IMG/VR virus record: IMGVR_UViG_3300022744_000059
Coordinates: 1-39,334 of that record
Length of the DNA: 39,334 bases
Source of the DNA: a virus
Strand: one strand, 5' to 3'
In this document: piece by piece, positions 25,315 through 35,510 of the stretch
Layout of the letters: each line of letters starts with the position of its first letter
Numbering within the stretch: the stretch's first letter is position 1
Notes under the pieces: model-generated
Told to the model about the DNA's origin: nothing
Database searches by the model: none
What the model saw: only the letters and a program-made list of their open reading frames with translations
Made by a program: the position numbers and the translations under genes

Positions 25315-27464
25315 AGCTGACCTCCAAATATCCTTCAGGGTATGTTCCTGGGAAAGAGTTCCAGGATGTAGATGAACCGTATGGCATCAAGTTGGCTTTG
25401 GTGACGAGGGTCGATGAGGTGGAGCTAAAATGCGACCTCAAGATCCTAACGGGCGGTGGGGAAAGATTCGAAGTAGATCTAACTCAGGCTATGTCGGGTC
25501 CTAGATCTTTTTGGGGCGGGATACCGGAAGTCAACAGCTTGGTAATCGTAGGATACCGAAGAAGACACAAGAACCTACGAGAGGCTGTCATTTTGGGGTA
25601 CATCGCGAACGGTAAACGATCTGCTGATCGGTTTGACCCATTAGCCCCATCAGACCCATCGGCTATCGACCCATCGGACGCAGAAATTTATAGCCGCCTA
25701 TTTACCCAGATCACTCGTTACAAGGCTTTGAGAATGCAGCCCGGTGATGTTGGCGGCATGTCTAGCTCAGGCAGTGAATTGGTCCTGTCTCGTGACATCA
25801 GAATGGTGAATCGGGCTGGAGACCTCCTAGAATTGAGGGACGCAGAGCGGACCCTAGTGTCTCAATCGATCCACAGTATCTCGAGTCAGTCCGGGGTGCT
25901 GAAAGTGTCGGGTCCAGCCAGACGATCCGCATTCTTCACCCCGCATGATATCGTGGATGGGAAAACCCCTAAGGGCAGTGGATCAGAGCCTCGATACATG
26001 GGGTCGAATCTGCTGAAAAGATTTCTAACGTCAAGTGGTGACCTACTCGATCAGATCAATAATGAAACCCTGTACCCATCTGTACTGTTACCCAACGGGA
26101 AGAGAACCCACTACCCATCCACCTTTCCCGGGGTGAACTTTGAGTCAGAGGATGCAGCTGGAGCGGAGCCTTATGTGGAGGACCGCACCGAGTTGTTCCA
26201 CACCACGGATGTTGTGCAAGAGGTTCGAGAGGAGATTGATGGGTTCCAGTTCGATCGCAGACCTATATTCATCGAAAGGGTGTTAGGGACCGTCATCGGC
26301 AGTGACACTTCTTCGGACACGGGGATGCAGCAGTATGGTAAGCTCTTGCGTCCCAGGTTGTTTGACGATTTCCAATCCACTGGTAAGACCAATTTCACCT
26401 TAGAGTCTCTAGCGAGATCTCCTTTAGACGACAGCGAGGCCTATACAACGGCGGGAGCGTACCTGTTTCGCATCAACCCTCCGGCCAATCCGGCTGGCCG
26501 CAACCAAACCCTCTCTAGTTTCGTGGTAGCGGTATCAAAACAAGGAAAACTGTTTGCCAACATACCTGGGTCTAGAGTTGAGAACTATGCTTCAGGTACC
26601 AAAAATGTGTCCGCCGAAATCAACATGGACGGCGCGCTCAAGATGCGTTTGGGGGCGTCTACTCCGGACAATGTTGCGATGCATCTCACCCTGGAAGGTG
26701 GGGCCATTTTCGACTTCCGTGGTAACTCAGCTGGGTCAGGCCTTCAATTTCGAACCCATTCGAGCTATACGGTAGAGTCCAAAGGGGTACCGGATAACAA
26801 CAACCTAGCCTACAGTGAGAATCTTCAAGGCAATCGAGAGTCCTTCACGTCCGCGGATTCAACCGAGCAGGTACACGGATCCAAAGTCAGCAACATTAGC
26901 GGAGGCTATATCATCATGGCGGATCGAATCTCGATCAACGCCTCGAATGGGTACGGCCTCAACGCCGGCTCAAAGGATGAGCTGATCTCCGGAAAGACAC
27001 AGCTCCGATACGCCCAAAAAGTATCCACTACCGTGGTGTCAGGGGGGATGGAAACCACGGTGTTGGAGGGAGGCGTGAGCGAAACTCTAGTGGTTGGCAG
27101 CAAATCCATAGACGTCCTGGGAGGATCCTTCGACACATCCGTGTTGGCGGGATCCTACAATGTGCAAGTGACAGCCGGCTCGATCTCCATGAGTACCGCC
27201 GCGGGCTCCCTATCGCTGTCTGCAGCCGCGGGCTCAGCTTCTATGACGGCAGGCCTATCGGTGTCTATTTCAGCTGGCACCACGATGTCTCTGACAGCTC
27301 CAACATCGATCACCCTTACGACCGCTCAAGTGAATATTGGTGGCCCGGCCGCAACTCTTGGTGTAGTGAGGGGTCTAGCCACGATGCCTCCCGGTTCTCC
27401 CAGCCTATGCCTGATCACCGGTCTGCCACTCTTGGGCTCGGTTTCGTTCCGCAGCTTACTGTGA
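25311..27464 (+). CDS. Baseplate central spike protein (gp5/VgrG-like)
   Basis: 717 residues. An OB-like N-terminal part (about 20-115: YGIKLALVTRVDEVELKCDLKI, then WGGIPEVNSLVIVGYRR) is typical of spike proteins that sit on the hub. The C-terminal part (about 535-690) consists of short repeated strands rich in G, S, T and V (VTAGSISMSTAAGSLSLSA, then further SxSxxAG repeats), as in the trimeric beta-helix needle of T4 gp5 and VgrG. No lysozyme domain is seen, in line with the separate transglycosylase gene. The start overlaps the hub stop (ATGA). The spike would pierce the outer surface of the host on contraction. Confidence 0.8.
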   Translation: MKLTSKYPSGYVPGKEFQDVDEPYGIKLALVTRVDEVELKCDLKILTGGGERFEVDLTQAMSGPRSFWGGIPEVNSLVIVGYRRRHKNLREAVILGYIANGKRSADRFDPLAPSDPSAIDPSDAEIYSRLFTQITRYKALRMQPGDVGGMSSSGSELVLSRDIRMVNRAGDLLELRDAERTLVSQSIHSISSQSGVLKVSGPARRSAFFTPHDIVDGKTPKGSGSEPRYMGSNLLKRFLTSSGDLLDQINNETLYPSVLLPNGKRTHYPSTFPGVNFESEDAAGAEPYVEDRTELFHTTDVVQEVREEIDGFQFDRRPIFIERVLGTVIGSDTSSDTGMQQYGKLLRPRLFDDFQSTGKTNFTLESLARSPLDDSEAYTTAGAYLFRINPPANPAGRNQTLSSFVVAVSKQGKLFANIPGSRVENYASGTKNVSAEINMDGALKMRLGASTPDNVAMHLTLEGGAIFDFRGNSAGSGLQFRTHSSYTVESKGVPDNNNLAYSENLQGNRESFTSADSTEQVHGSKVSNISGGYIIMADRISINASNGYGLNAGSKDELISGKTQLRYAQKVSTTVVSGGMETTVLEGGVSETLVVGSKSIDVLGGSFDTSVLAGSYNVQVTAGSISMSTAAGSLSLSAAAGSASMTAGLSVSISAGTTMSLTAPTSITLTTAQVNIGGPAATLGVVRGLATMPPGSPSLCLITGLPLLGSVSFRSLL

Positions 27465-27468
27465 TTTT

Positions 27469-28044
27469 ATGGCTCTCACCTCCCCAGCACTGTCTTCGGT
27501 AATTTCTGCAAACTTAGCAGCAACAGGAAACTCTGGAATTGCTGTACCACAATTTTCTCTGGGTATTGCTAGTGGTGTGGTGGGGGTGTTTTTGGCGTCG
27601 GTTGTCAATACGATTGACATCGGAGTGGCGGGGGCTGGAACATCTCTCACCCCCATAGTGATGTCCTCCGCCACATTGTTCGCCAATTTTCTAAATGGTT
27701 TCGCAGCATTTGGCCTTACCGGAACCTATGCACCACAAGTCCTTCTTGGGGTCTCTAATGGGATATCTCAAGGGCTTCTTTCTTTGGGGCTCATGCAGGT
27801 AACCCATATCGGAGTAGGGTCCGGCACCGGAGTCGCTAGAATCTCAAGCCCACCCTCTACCCCGTTCATGACGCTAGGGTTTGCATCCTCGGGGGTATCC
27901 GGGGTACATTCCGGTCTCATTGCATCAGCATTGGGGCTGGGATTGGATTTGACCATTGCCTCATTTTTACAGCCCGGTGTAGTGATTGTGGGTTCTGGAT
28001 CCCCTACTGCGTCTTCTGGTGTTGGGGTAGGATCGGTGATTTGA
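27469..28044 (+). CDS. Candidate spike-tip protein with internal repeats
   Basis: 191 residues, almost only small and hydrophobic residues (G, A, S, V, L), few charges, and no signal peptide pattern. It shows an internal repeat of about 60-62 residues: LGIASGVVGVFLAS...IDIGVAGAG (31-57), LGVSNGISQGLLSLG...HIGVGSG (93-119) and a shorter third copy LGLGLDLTIASFL...VIVGSG (155-177), with NGFAAFGLTG and LGFASSGVSG between them. It follows the spike gene by 4 nt, the position of the PAAR-like tip gene in other phages. A tip role is a hypothesis; no PAAR motif is present. Confidence 0.6.
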   Translation: MALTSPALSSVISANLAATGNSGIAVPQFSLGIASGVVGVFLASVVNTIDIGVAGAGTSLTPIVMSSATLFANFLNGFAAFGLTGTYAPQVLLGVSNGISQGLLSLGLMQVTHIGVGSGTGVARISSPPSTPFMTLGFASSGVSGVHSGLIASALGLGLDLTIASFLQPGVVIVGSGSPTASSGVGVGSVI

Positions 28045-28046
28045 AA

Positions 28047-31000
28047 ATGTTGCATTACATTAACGGTTTCGGACTAGAGGGCGTCAGGGTAGGTCAAACC
28101 AACAACCCAAGCACCAACGACGTTGATGTTCTGGTCACGAATCAGTCGGAGTTCGATGCGAATTTCCCCAACAATACGACAGGGAATACCTTCGAGTTTG
28201 AATATTTGGTGTGGGTCATATCTAGCGGTCCTCTGGAATATAGCGTTTTCGGTTGGAGCAAAAACGATCGCGCTTTGGATCGAATCTGGTACGACTCCAA
28301 AAACGGCCGCTTCGCCCCTCTTTACGGCTCCGCCCCCATCCATCTGGGGACCGTTAGGGCAGATCTCAACACCACCAACATAACCATTGATCCAAGACCT
28401 TCTAACCTGATCTCCAATAGGCTATCTGTTGGACCTCTGCCAGGCACAACTTTGGGGTTGGAGTACACCAATTCATTCACTGTTCCACCAGCTGGTACCG
28501 TTAGGGTACACAGCGCTACTGGTGAATTGATATGGAACCCTCAGGATCTGATAACCTATGAAGGGTTGAGCATTAACTATCAACCCGCATTCTTCTCTTT
28601 TCTGTCAGAACCTATCGGAAGCATCGGAGATAAGCTAGCTCTATGCCCCATCCCTCGGGGCACAGAAACACCCATCTTGAGGATTGGATACAAGGGTCAG
28701 ATCTACTCCGCTGTAGCGGTAGCAGACGATGCTTCATTCTCGGACAATCCAAGTGATGTTGAATGGTCTAGGACTTCTGGTTCCCTCAAATTCAATTCGG
28801 CACTACACGGTGACGTTTACTATGATGGGGTGATACTAGGGTTTCTAACTCCCCCCAAACACGTGATCCAGGCATCAGCTGCCCCGCAGACGATACCTTC
28901 TTTGCCTGGGGAGGGGGCAGATATTTACGTCGTATTCAACGCAACCTCTAGCACCACATCCATAGAGTACGTGGATACATTTACCTCCGGATCCCCTGGG
29001 GTACTTCAGATCTCTGGCAATCAGATTAAGGTATCGGATTCTGATGCCGCGGCCTTCTCTAGGAACGAAGAATGGCTGTTGTGCCATGGGGATTTGAACG
29101 TAGAGGCCGGCATCACCCTACGGCTCTCAAGGTCTGAGAACAAAGCATCTGGAATAGATGGCCGACGCCCCGATGTTTTCAAGGTCTATGAAAGTGTTTC
29201 GGGCACCATAGCGGATCCGATCATTGCCTCTTCTCAAGTACCTCTTCCCATAAGACCTCTGGAAGGGATCGAGGCGACTGCAAAGTTGGATCCGGAGCTT
29301 GATACGTTTTTTGATCTAGGTGGAGACCCTCAGACGTTGGCAGAGGGAATCGGGTACATAATCGACACACCGAATCAGAGTCTCTTTTTTGCCAAGAGGG
29401 TAAAGGACCTAACCCTCCCGGCTACCTCAATTTTGACGCTACCAGATCCCCTAATCCTAGAAAGCAATCTTGTGGTGGAGGCTGAAACCTCTCCCGGGTC
29501 CCTTAATTGGTATTCCCCTGAAAAACTGGTGGACCCATCGGCGGGCGTTGTGCACTTCATCGAGAGAGGTCTCCTAAAATCTGGGACAGCCACCCTTTCA
29601 GGTTCACTCCTCACGGATACCACTGCCGCGTTCACCTCCAACCTGGTTGGCATGTGGCTAAGGATTAAAACCGGACAGCATAAAGGGCTCTACCGGATCT
29701 CTGCTGTGACTGCAACGACCCTACAGGTTGACAGTAGCGCTGGGTTCACCGTCTCTAGTTCAGAGTACGAGATCTTAGCACCTTCAGTGGTGACGGATTT
29801 GAGCTACATACCTTTGACTTTCGTGGATCCCTCCATCTCTGTGTCGAAAAACTCTGTGGTACAGGATCAGGCACAATACTCAGTCAATGCTGAATCCGGC
29901 ACCATTCAGTTCAAGAATCGCTTGCTCGAAGGGGACACGATAGAGGTACGCTATACCCCTAAACTATCGGGGATACCACTCGTAGAACCAATTGGCTTCC
30001 GAGTCCGAAAAGAGGATGTTCAACCTCACCCTCAAATCACCAATACCTTGAGGTTCAACCCCAGCGGTAAAACCATAGATCCTACTCGGTCTGTGGAGGT
30101 ATTTAGAGGTGGGCGCCCTCAAACCCTAGGGGCCCAAGTATTGGTTGATCGAACCACCTCTACGATCACATTTTTGAAGGATAGTATCCTAACGGACGCC
30201 TTGCCTCACGGAGAAAAGGTAGGCCCCGAGGAACGGGTCTATGTGGACTATTGGGTCACCCAAGCACTGGGGGGAGAGAACACCGTCTCGACCAAGAACA
30301 AGATTCTGACGGTCCCTGTAACTGTTGTAGAGGGATCTAACTCCTTGTCTGTGAGTGGGGACTACACGCAGCAACTTTCCTCCGGAAGGGTGATCAAGGT
30401 AGACGGGCAAAGGCTGTATCGTATACAGGGCTCGGCGTTCTCTAATGGGGTTACCACTGTTTCCTTGGACCCCTCACAGGTATTCACCTCCGGAGTGATC
30501 GACCCTTCCATAGAGGTTACCAATAGGGGGATCCCTGATTCTTTGTTCCAGGTGGAAACCTCTCAGTTCGGCGCGCTGCCGAACTTGTCTAATGCGATGC
30601 GTCTCCCTGGGGATCGAACCGCTAACTATCAGCCTGGAACGATCGTGAAAGCGACCGGGGCAGACGGCGACGAAATGTTTGAGGTGACCGCTAGCGCGTT
30701 CGATGGTTCCAACACGAATGTGGTGCTATCCGCCAATGCCTCTCAACAATATCAAGAAGGGGAGATCTTGTTCTCTTCTGGGTTGGTGTTCTCTGGATCG
30801 GTTACCACCCAAATAGCCCCGCCTGTAGCAGGGGAGCCGTATGTGGTGTGGAGAGCTAATGGGGAGACGGGGGTTGAGGTTCCGGCTACCTTAGAAGCTT
30901 CAGGGAAGATCCAGATCCAAGGCACTCTTGGCTTCTCTGAGTCCTATTTGATTTCGTATACGAAACAGACCGCCTTCGCGGAGGGCACTCGGGTCAGAGT

Positions 31001-33146
31001 GTCCTACACAAGCAAGATTACCCCTTCTACAGAGAATAATCTGCTAGGTGGAACCCTCTCTCTAACCTATGGGCTCCATTCTCCGGACTCGTTCTATTTT
31101 AGGGTTGTTCCGTTGGATCTGTTGAAGAATGAGGCCTCAGAGTGGGTGGCAAATAATACCCCCTCGGGCAGCGGATCTGGCCCACGAATGTCAAATGCGG
31201 TGTCTCTTCCTCTATATAAACAAGGGCTTCCGACCTTACGGTATGAGGAAAAGAAACTCTCCAACTATGATGCTGTGGCTAGGAGTATCCTAACCCATTA
31301 CCACGCCATAGCGGACGGCTTCGACACCTTTAGAAGACGATTGGATGGGGTGATTCCGGGCAATAACTCCGGTACGTTCAAGTTTGATGGAACGTTGGGG
31401 CAGAATACTCCCAGCATTTCTTTGAACCACATCGACGATATCATCAAGGTATCTGACGCCCCCTTCAAGATCTCCGGCCCACCGTGGGTTAGAGAGTCGA
31501 TAGGGACCTACCAGAAAAGCTACCTGCCAGGACCGAAAAGCCGATTTTACCCTACCCAAAAGACTTTTCAGGGGGTGTCTTCAGCTCCTTCTGGCACGGA
31601 AGCCGGAGCAGAGGTATTGGATCTTGGGTCCAAGAACGTGCTCTCGATTACCTCTTTGGGGGTTCGAGCAGCATGGGCTGTGATTACGGAAGATTCTCTG
31701 TATCAAGACAACCTTCTAGTGGTTCAGGTAGACAACGCCTTGGGATCCAACCAAGACTTGAGACCGGGATTCGAAGTGGGGATGTCGGTGCTGGTTCTGA
31801 AACCTAACGGCACTTTAGTGGGCACTAGTTCAGTTGTGGGGGTTTCCCTAACATCATTGACTTTAAATGATGCCCTAATGGTGTCTTGTGGGGACACCAT
31901 TTGTCAGAATCCAAGTACCTTACAGAAGTTCTCAAGTGCGGATTACGGGCTGATCCCAGATTTGGGCGCGATCAGCTATGTCCCCGCTAACGGTACCAAT
32001 CACCCCATACCCGATCTAACCCCACTCTCAGGTACAATGAGAGTGTCCACTGCCGACACTTCTCCGAGAAAAATTCCAGCTCTGTTTGGTAGGGCCCAAG
32101 ATGATGATGGAGGGGTCTCACTTCCTGTTCAATCTGATCCAAACAACATCTCTCGTTATCTGAAGGTGGAGCAAGAGTCCTATGCCTTTTTGGCTGAGAA
32201 CACTACCCCCACCCTAAAGACGTCCGGATCTTTGGAGTCAGGTCTAGATGTTCTAACTGCCTCCGCTAATTTTCCGTCTCCTCAGCCCCAAATAGGAGAC
32301 CTCGTGAGGGTCGACGGGTCTAGCTACAGACCCGTTACAGCAGTAACCGCAAATTCAGTATCGGTGACCATACCCTTTAGTGATTTGGCTGCGGGACCAG
32401 TATCGTTTGAAGTTACTGTTAGCCCAAATTTAGCCACAGGAACGGTACTGTTTGGGTCTACCTCGACCACGATTGTGTCTTCTTTGGTTCTCCCCAGCAC
32501 GGTAAAACGCGGACACACCTTGGTGATTGGCACAGAGCGTAGACAAATCAAAGCTGTGTATGGGGACACGATGGAGGTGACCCTTGGATTCAGCTCCCCT
32601 CCAATAGGGTCAAGTTTCAGAGTCACCAATTCTCTAGCCACTTTCGGAGGTACAGAAGCGGACTGCATCTCGAAAGCCATAGCAGCGGTTCGAGGGCTAA
32701 CTCAGTTGGCCATAGAACAACATCAAGCGTTGGATGTCATCACAAATGACTTCGATCCAGTTTCGGATTGGGTCTATACCGCGATGAGCTTCTATGATGT
32801 CGCGGCGGAGGGGTGCTTGGAGTGGCTCTCAATCCTAAATGGGGAAGATGTAATCCATTCGTCCATTTCGGATACCTTTGCGAGAGGGTTGAGTATGGTG
32901 TCCGTGGCGAATCGCCTTTCACGGGTATCTGGGTGGGTCTCGGCTACGGAAGAGGACTTGCGAGAGGTGGAGTTCATCTTGGGGTCTGGGGAAAAGTATT
33001 ACGAGAATAGGTATCTATGGATAGACTTTCGAATCAACCTGGAGAAGGGCACTCTAGCCAAAATGGACGCGGCAAAACAGAATCGGCTCAAGATTCAAGA
33101 ACAGAGAAAGAAGAATTCCGCAACGAACCAGATCCTAGTCCTCTAG
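28047..33146 (+). CDS. Large baseplate/tail structural protein with repeated beta modules
   Basis: 1699 residues from the ATG at 28047; a TTG at 28041 in the same frame overlaps the previous stop. The first two thirds are made of repeated small beta modules of the pattern TGxIxF/W followed by GDxIxVxY (for example AESGTIQFKNRLLEGDTIEVRY near 620). Two other related units contain LTDTTAAF...GLYRISAVTATTLQVDSS and SLESGLDVLTASANF...YRPVTAVTANSVSVTI. The last 170 residues are helical (LEWLSILNGEDVIHS, EVEFILGSGEKYYENRYLWID) and end in a charged tail. It is probably a baseplate peripheral protein that links the wedge to fibres; this is inference from size and position. Confidence 0.65.
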   Translation: MLHYINGFGLEGVRVGQTNNPSTNDVDVLVTNQSEFDANFPNNTTGNTFEFEYLVWVISSGPLEYSVFGWSKNDRALDRIWYDSKNGRFAPLYGSAPIHLGTVRADLNTTNITIDPRPSNLISNRLSVGPLPGTTLGLEYTNSFTVPPAGTVRVHSATGELIWNPQDLITYEGLSINYQPAFFSFLSEPIGSIGDKLALCPIPRGTETPILRIGYKGQIYSAVAVADDASFSDNPSDVEWSRTSGSLKFNSALHGDVYYDGVILGFLTPPKHVIQASAAPQTIPSLPGEGADIYVVFNATSSTTSIEYVDTFTSGSPGVLQISGNQIKVSDSDAAAFSRNEEWLLCHGDLNVEAGITLRLSRSENKASGIDGRRPDVFKVYESVSGTIADPIIASSQVPLPIRPLEGIEATAKLDPELDTFFDLGGDPQTLAEGIGYIIDTPNQSLFFAKRVKDLTLPATSILTLPDPLILESNLVVEAETSPGSLNWYSPEKLVDPSAGVVHFIERGLLKSGTATLSGSLLTDTTAAFTSNLVGMWLRIKTGQHKGLYRISAVTATTLQVDSSAGFTVSSSEYEILAPSVVTDLSYIPLTFVDPSISVSKNSVVQDQAQYSVNAESGTIQFKNRLLEGDTIEVRYTPKLSGIPLVEPIGFRVRKEDVQPHPQITNTLRFNPSGKTIDPTRSVEVFRGGRPQTLGAQVLVDRTTSTITFLKDSILTDALPHGEKVGPEERVYVDYWVTQALGGENTVSTKNKILTVPVTVVEGSNSLSVSGDYTQQLSSGRVIKVDGQRLYRIQGSAFSNGVTTVSLDPSQVFTSGVIDPSIEVTNRGIPDSLFQVETSQFGALPNLSNAMRLPGDRTANYQPGTIVKATGADGDEMFEVTASAFDGSNTNVVLSANASQQYQEGEILFSSGLVFSGSVTTQIAPPVAGEPYVVWRANGETGVEVPATLEASGKIQIQGTLGFSESYLISYTKQTAFAEGTRVRVSYTSKITPSTENNLLGGTLSLTYGLHSPDSFYFRVVPLDLLKNEASEWVANNTPSGSGSGPRMSNAVSLPLYKQGLPTLRYEEKKLSNYDAVARSILTHYHAIADGFDTFRRRLDGVIPGNNSGTFKFDGTLGQNTPSISLNHIDDIIKVSDAPFKISGPPWVRESIGTYQKSYLPGPKSRFYPTQKTFQGVSSAPSGTEAGAEVLDLGSKNVLSITSLGVRAAWAVITEDSLYQDNLLVVQVDNALGSNQDLRPGFEVGMSVLVLKPNGTLVGTSSVVGVSLTSLTLNDALMVSCGDTICQNPSTLQKFSSADYGLIPDLGAISYVPANGTNHPIPDLTPLSGTMRVSTADTSPRKIPALFGRAQDDDGGVSLPVQSDPNNISRYLKVEQESYAFLAENTTPTLKTSGSLESGLDVLTASANFPSPQPQIGDLVRVDGSSYRPVTAVTANSVSVTIPFSDLAAGPVSFEVTVSPNLATGTVLFGSTSTTIVSSLVLPSTVKRGHTLVIGTERRQIKAVYGDTMEVTLGFSSPPIGSSFRVTNSLATFGGTEADCISKAIAAVRGLTQLAIEQHQALDVITNDFDPVSDWVYTAMSFYDVAAEGCLEWLSILNGEDVIHSSISDTFARGLSMVSVANRLSRVSGWVSATEEDLREVEFILGSGEKYYENRYLWIDFRINLEKGTLAKMDAAKQNRLKIQEQRKKNSATNQILVL

Positions 33147-33265
33147 AATGGGAGCATCGCCACCTTAAAGTGAACGGTAAGCTTAAGGATCTGCTCACGG
33201 CTGGAATAGCTGCCACCACGACTGAACTGGAAGCTCTCAGAAGAAAATTGCGAAAGCTTCGTTAG
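33017..33265 (+). CDS. Small overlapping protein, possibly starting later
   Basis: 82 residues from the ATG at 33017, overlapping the previous gene by 130 nt in a different frame. The overlapping part is polar and compositionally poor; the part after 33146 (KLKDLLTAGIAATTTELEALRRKLRKLR) is a good amphipathic helix with a heptad-like end. An alternative GTG start at 33170 would give only 32 residues. AATAGG lies upstream of the ATG. A small coiled-coil protein seems plausible, but the exact start is open. Confidence 0.45.
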   Translation: MDRLSNQPGEGHSSQNGRGKTESAQDSRTEKEEFRNEPDPSPLEWEHRHLKVNGKLKDLLTAGIAATTTELEALRRKLRKLR

Positions 33266-33318
33266 ACCTTTCCTATTGAGGGCCGCCCGAAACGTGTGGC
33301 CCCAAAACGAAACACTAA

Positions 33319-35496
33319 ATGGCATCAAATCCAAATTGGGAGTCTCTGTCAGTCCAAGTACCAGGGCAAGATTTGCTCGAGGGTGCTAGGACCACCATGG
33401 AAACCTTGACGATCTATCTGGACGTCTTGGAGGCCATACTGGACACTACCAAAATATTCTTGGTGGATGTGTCCAACCCCATCAAGCCTCTAGTGGAAGC
33501 TCTCTTACAGCTGATCCTAGACTTGTTCGCATCCCTCAAACAGACCGGGGGCTATGCCTGGTACGATGTACCTAACCCAGCTATAGACCCAAATTTCAAC
33601 CTCCATGTTGGGGGGTTCCCTAGCTTCGTATCCAGATTTAAAGCTGGGCTGAATGACCCAAGAGACCCCAACCGACCCCAACCGGTGGCAGGGATCCATC
33701 AAAGTGGGTTCGTCCTGATTGTCGCTGATGCAGAGTCACCGATGGCTTTGCTCAAGCTCCTGAAAGTGCTGATGAGGTTCTTCGGTAAGGAGTTCACCTC
33801 TCCTAGTTACCCGCCACCCGCTGACTTCAAGGTTCTTCCAGTGGGTCGTACCGGGGATCCGGTGCTATCCGTGGCTCGCCTATTTTCGGAGCAACCCGGA
33901 AGCATAGCGGTAGAGTGGTCAGTGCCTCCGATTTCGAACCCAGGAGATCCAGGGTTCTCAGATCTCATTCAGGCCATGTCCCAGACATTCGTACCACCTA
34001 AGTTTTTGGTGGAGAAGAGTTTGATCAACCCGGCCACCAACCTAGTGGACGGGGACAACCCCTCCAATTTATCTGATTCTGAAAAAGCCGGGCAGGTAAC
34101 TCGTTCTGTAGAGACAGAGGTTAGGGTGCGAGGTAAGGGGGAGCTGATTTCACGCACCCTTCATCTGAAGGATGAAAATGGAGACCCGTTCGTCAAGTTT
34201 CAGCGCTATTATGTGATCGATTCCTCTGTGAATTCGGCGACATTTCTTTTGGGTCAGTTAGGCACGTTCCGCTTCATCGATTCCGATGTAGAGCCTGAAC
34301 GTTCTTACTACTATCGAGTGAGAGCCTTCAGTGGTGATCTAGCTTTGTCCGGGGATCAGATTAGCTTTGAGGCGCCCAAAACAGATATCCTGGATAAGGA
34401 ACCCTATATGGTGTGGCCTGGAACGGATGTGGTGATGGGGAGACCTAGCCCGATCGGCACCATTTTCCTTCCGAAATACCCCGCTAGGTTCGACGTAATA
34501 GAGAATCTGAAGAGGTTGTTTCAGGTAGCCTTCTCTCTGAACTTCCATCTACCACTACCTTCAGGGGCCGCTTTCACTGTTGGCGGGTACCCTATCGATC
34601 CGACAGGGCCGGAAGAAGTGGGAAAAGGACTTTTGACTGAATTGGCCGGACCCCTCACGTCCTTCGAGGCTATCCCCCTAGTTGGTGACTCAATTTCTTC
34701 CGTGGCTTCTGTGAGTGGTGCGTTCGAGCCAGATCCCGCTACAGGAGAGCTACCTAAGGCTCCTTGGAATGAGACTGAAGTCCGAAGAAACTCGGCCCGA
34801 TTAGCTAATATCGTAGCGGGCGCTATGCTGTCTGCGAATTCAGCCCAAGCCTTCAAGGATCTCATGGAACAATTCCCTGAGGGTAATCCAGGACTAGACG
34901 GATCCTCCGCAAGCTCCCTGTCCGAATTGGTGATGGAGCTAACCAAAGTCCAAGACCCAAACATCTCAGGCCAAGGGGCGGTCCAAGAGTCTGGGATCCT
35001 ATACGGTAAGGCTTTCACCAACGTTTTGGTGCGGCTGAATGTATCCAATGCGGTCGAATTTTGCAAGTCCTTCACGTTGGTAGGATCTCCCCCCAATTGG
35101 GTACAGATCAGTTTGCTGCGTGACGTGGCCCCATGGAGTGGCCAAATGCTCTACGAGCTGTTGGCCAAAATGCAAACCTTGCTGGATGCATACAATGGGG
35201 TGGTGGCAGAACTCAAGGTATTCATCGATCAACTTAGTCAGAAAATCGACACCCTTGAGAAGTTTTTGCTGTACTTGACCTCCATACTAGACTTTGTGGA
35301 GTCCTTGTCTCTCGGGTACTACATATTGTCGGTGCCCTCTACCTCTGGTACCACTCAGGAATGGCAGCAGCTCATTGATAATGCGGGAGGGGTCAAACCC
35401 CCTAGCGGTCCTGGAGGCTACACGGGGGGAATGGCTATTGCGTACGTGGCCCCGGATGTCACTTCTTTCTCGACTGCCCTAAGTCTGCTGTTCTAG
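33319..35496 (+). CDS. Baseplate structural protein
   Basis: 725 residues. Helical N-terminus (about 15-80, TMETLTIYLDVLEAILD, LVEALLQLILDLFASL), then a strand-rich middle (about 170-360) with a fibronectin-III-like pattern (FKVLPVGRTGDPVLSVARL, SIAVEWSVPP, and later ERSYYYRVRAFSGDLALSG), and a C-terminal half with long helices (ELLAKMQTLLDAYNGVVAELKVFIDQL). I do not recognise a named family. It sits between large baseplate proteins, so a baseplate role is likely. No Shine-Dalgarno is seen; a 53-nt gap with a weak GGGCC/GGCCC inverted repeat precedes it. Confidence 0.6.
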   Translation: MASNPNWESLSVQVPGQDLLEGARTTMETLTIYLDVLEAILDTTKIFLVDVSNPIKPLVEALLQLILDLFASLKQTGGYAWYDVPNPAIDPNFNLHVGGFPSFVSRFKAGLNDPRDPNRPQPVAGIHQSGFVLIVADAESPMALLKLLKVLMRFFGKEFTSPSYPPPADFKVLPVGRTGDPVLSVARLFSEQPGSIAVEWSVPPISNPGDPGFSDLIQAMSQTFVPPKFLVEKSLINPATNLVDGDNPSNLSDSEKAGQVTRSVETEVRVRGKGELISRTLHLKDENGDPFVKFQRYYVIDSSVNSATFLLGQLGTFRFIDSDVEPERSYYYRVRAFSGDLALSGDQISFEAPKTDILDKEPYMVWPGTDVVMGRPSPIGTIFLPKYPARFDVIENLKRLFQVAFSLNFHLPLPSGAAFTVGGYPIDPTGPEEVGKGLLTELAGPLTSFEAIPLVGDSISSVASVSGAFEPDPATGELPKAPWNETEVRRNSARLANIVAGAMLSANSAQAFKDLMEQFPEGNPGLDGSSASSLSELVMELTKVQDPNISGQGAVQESGILYGKAFTNVLVRLNVSNAVEFCKSFTLVGSPPNWVQISLLRDVAPWSGQMLYELLAKMQTLLDAYNGVVAELKVFIDQLSQKIDTLEKFLLYLTSILDFVESLSLGYYILSVPSTSGTTQEWQQLIDNAGGVKPPSGPGGYTGGMAIAYVAPDVTSFSTALSLLF

Positions 35497-35510
35497 GATC
35501 TGGTGTTGAG

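Noticed and set aside
33274-33312. GGGCC/GGCCC inverted repeat as a terminator before the gene at 33319
   Set aside because: Only 5 bp with a 13-nt loop and no T run.
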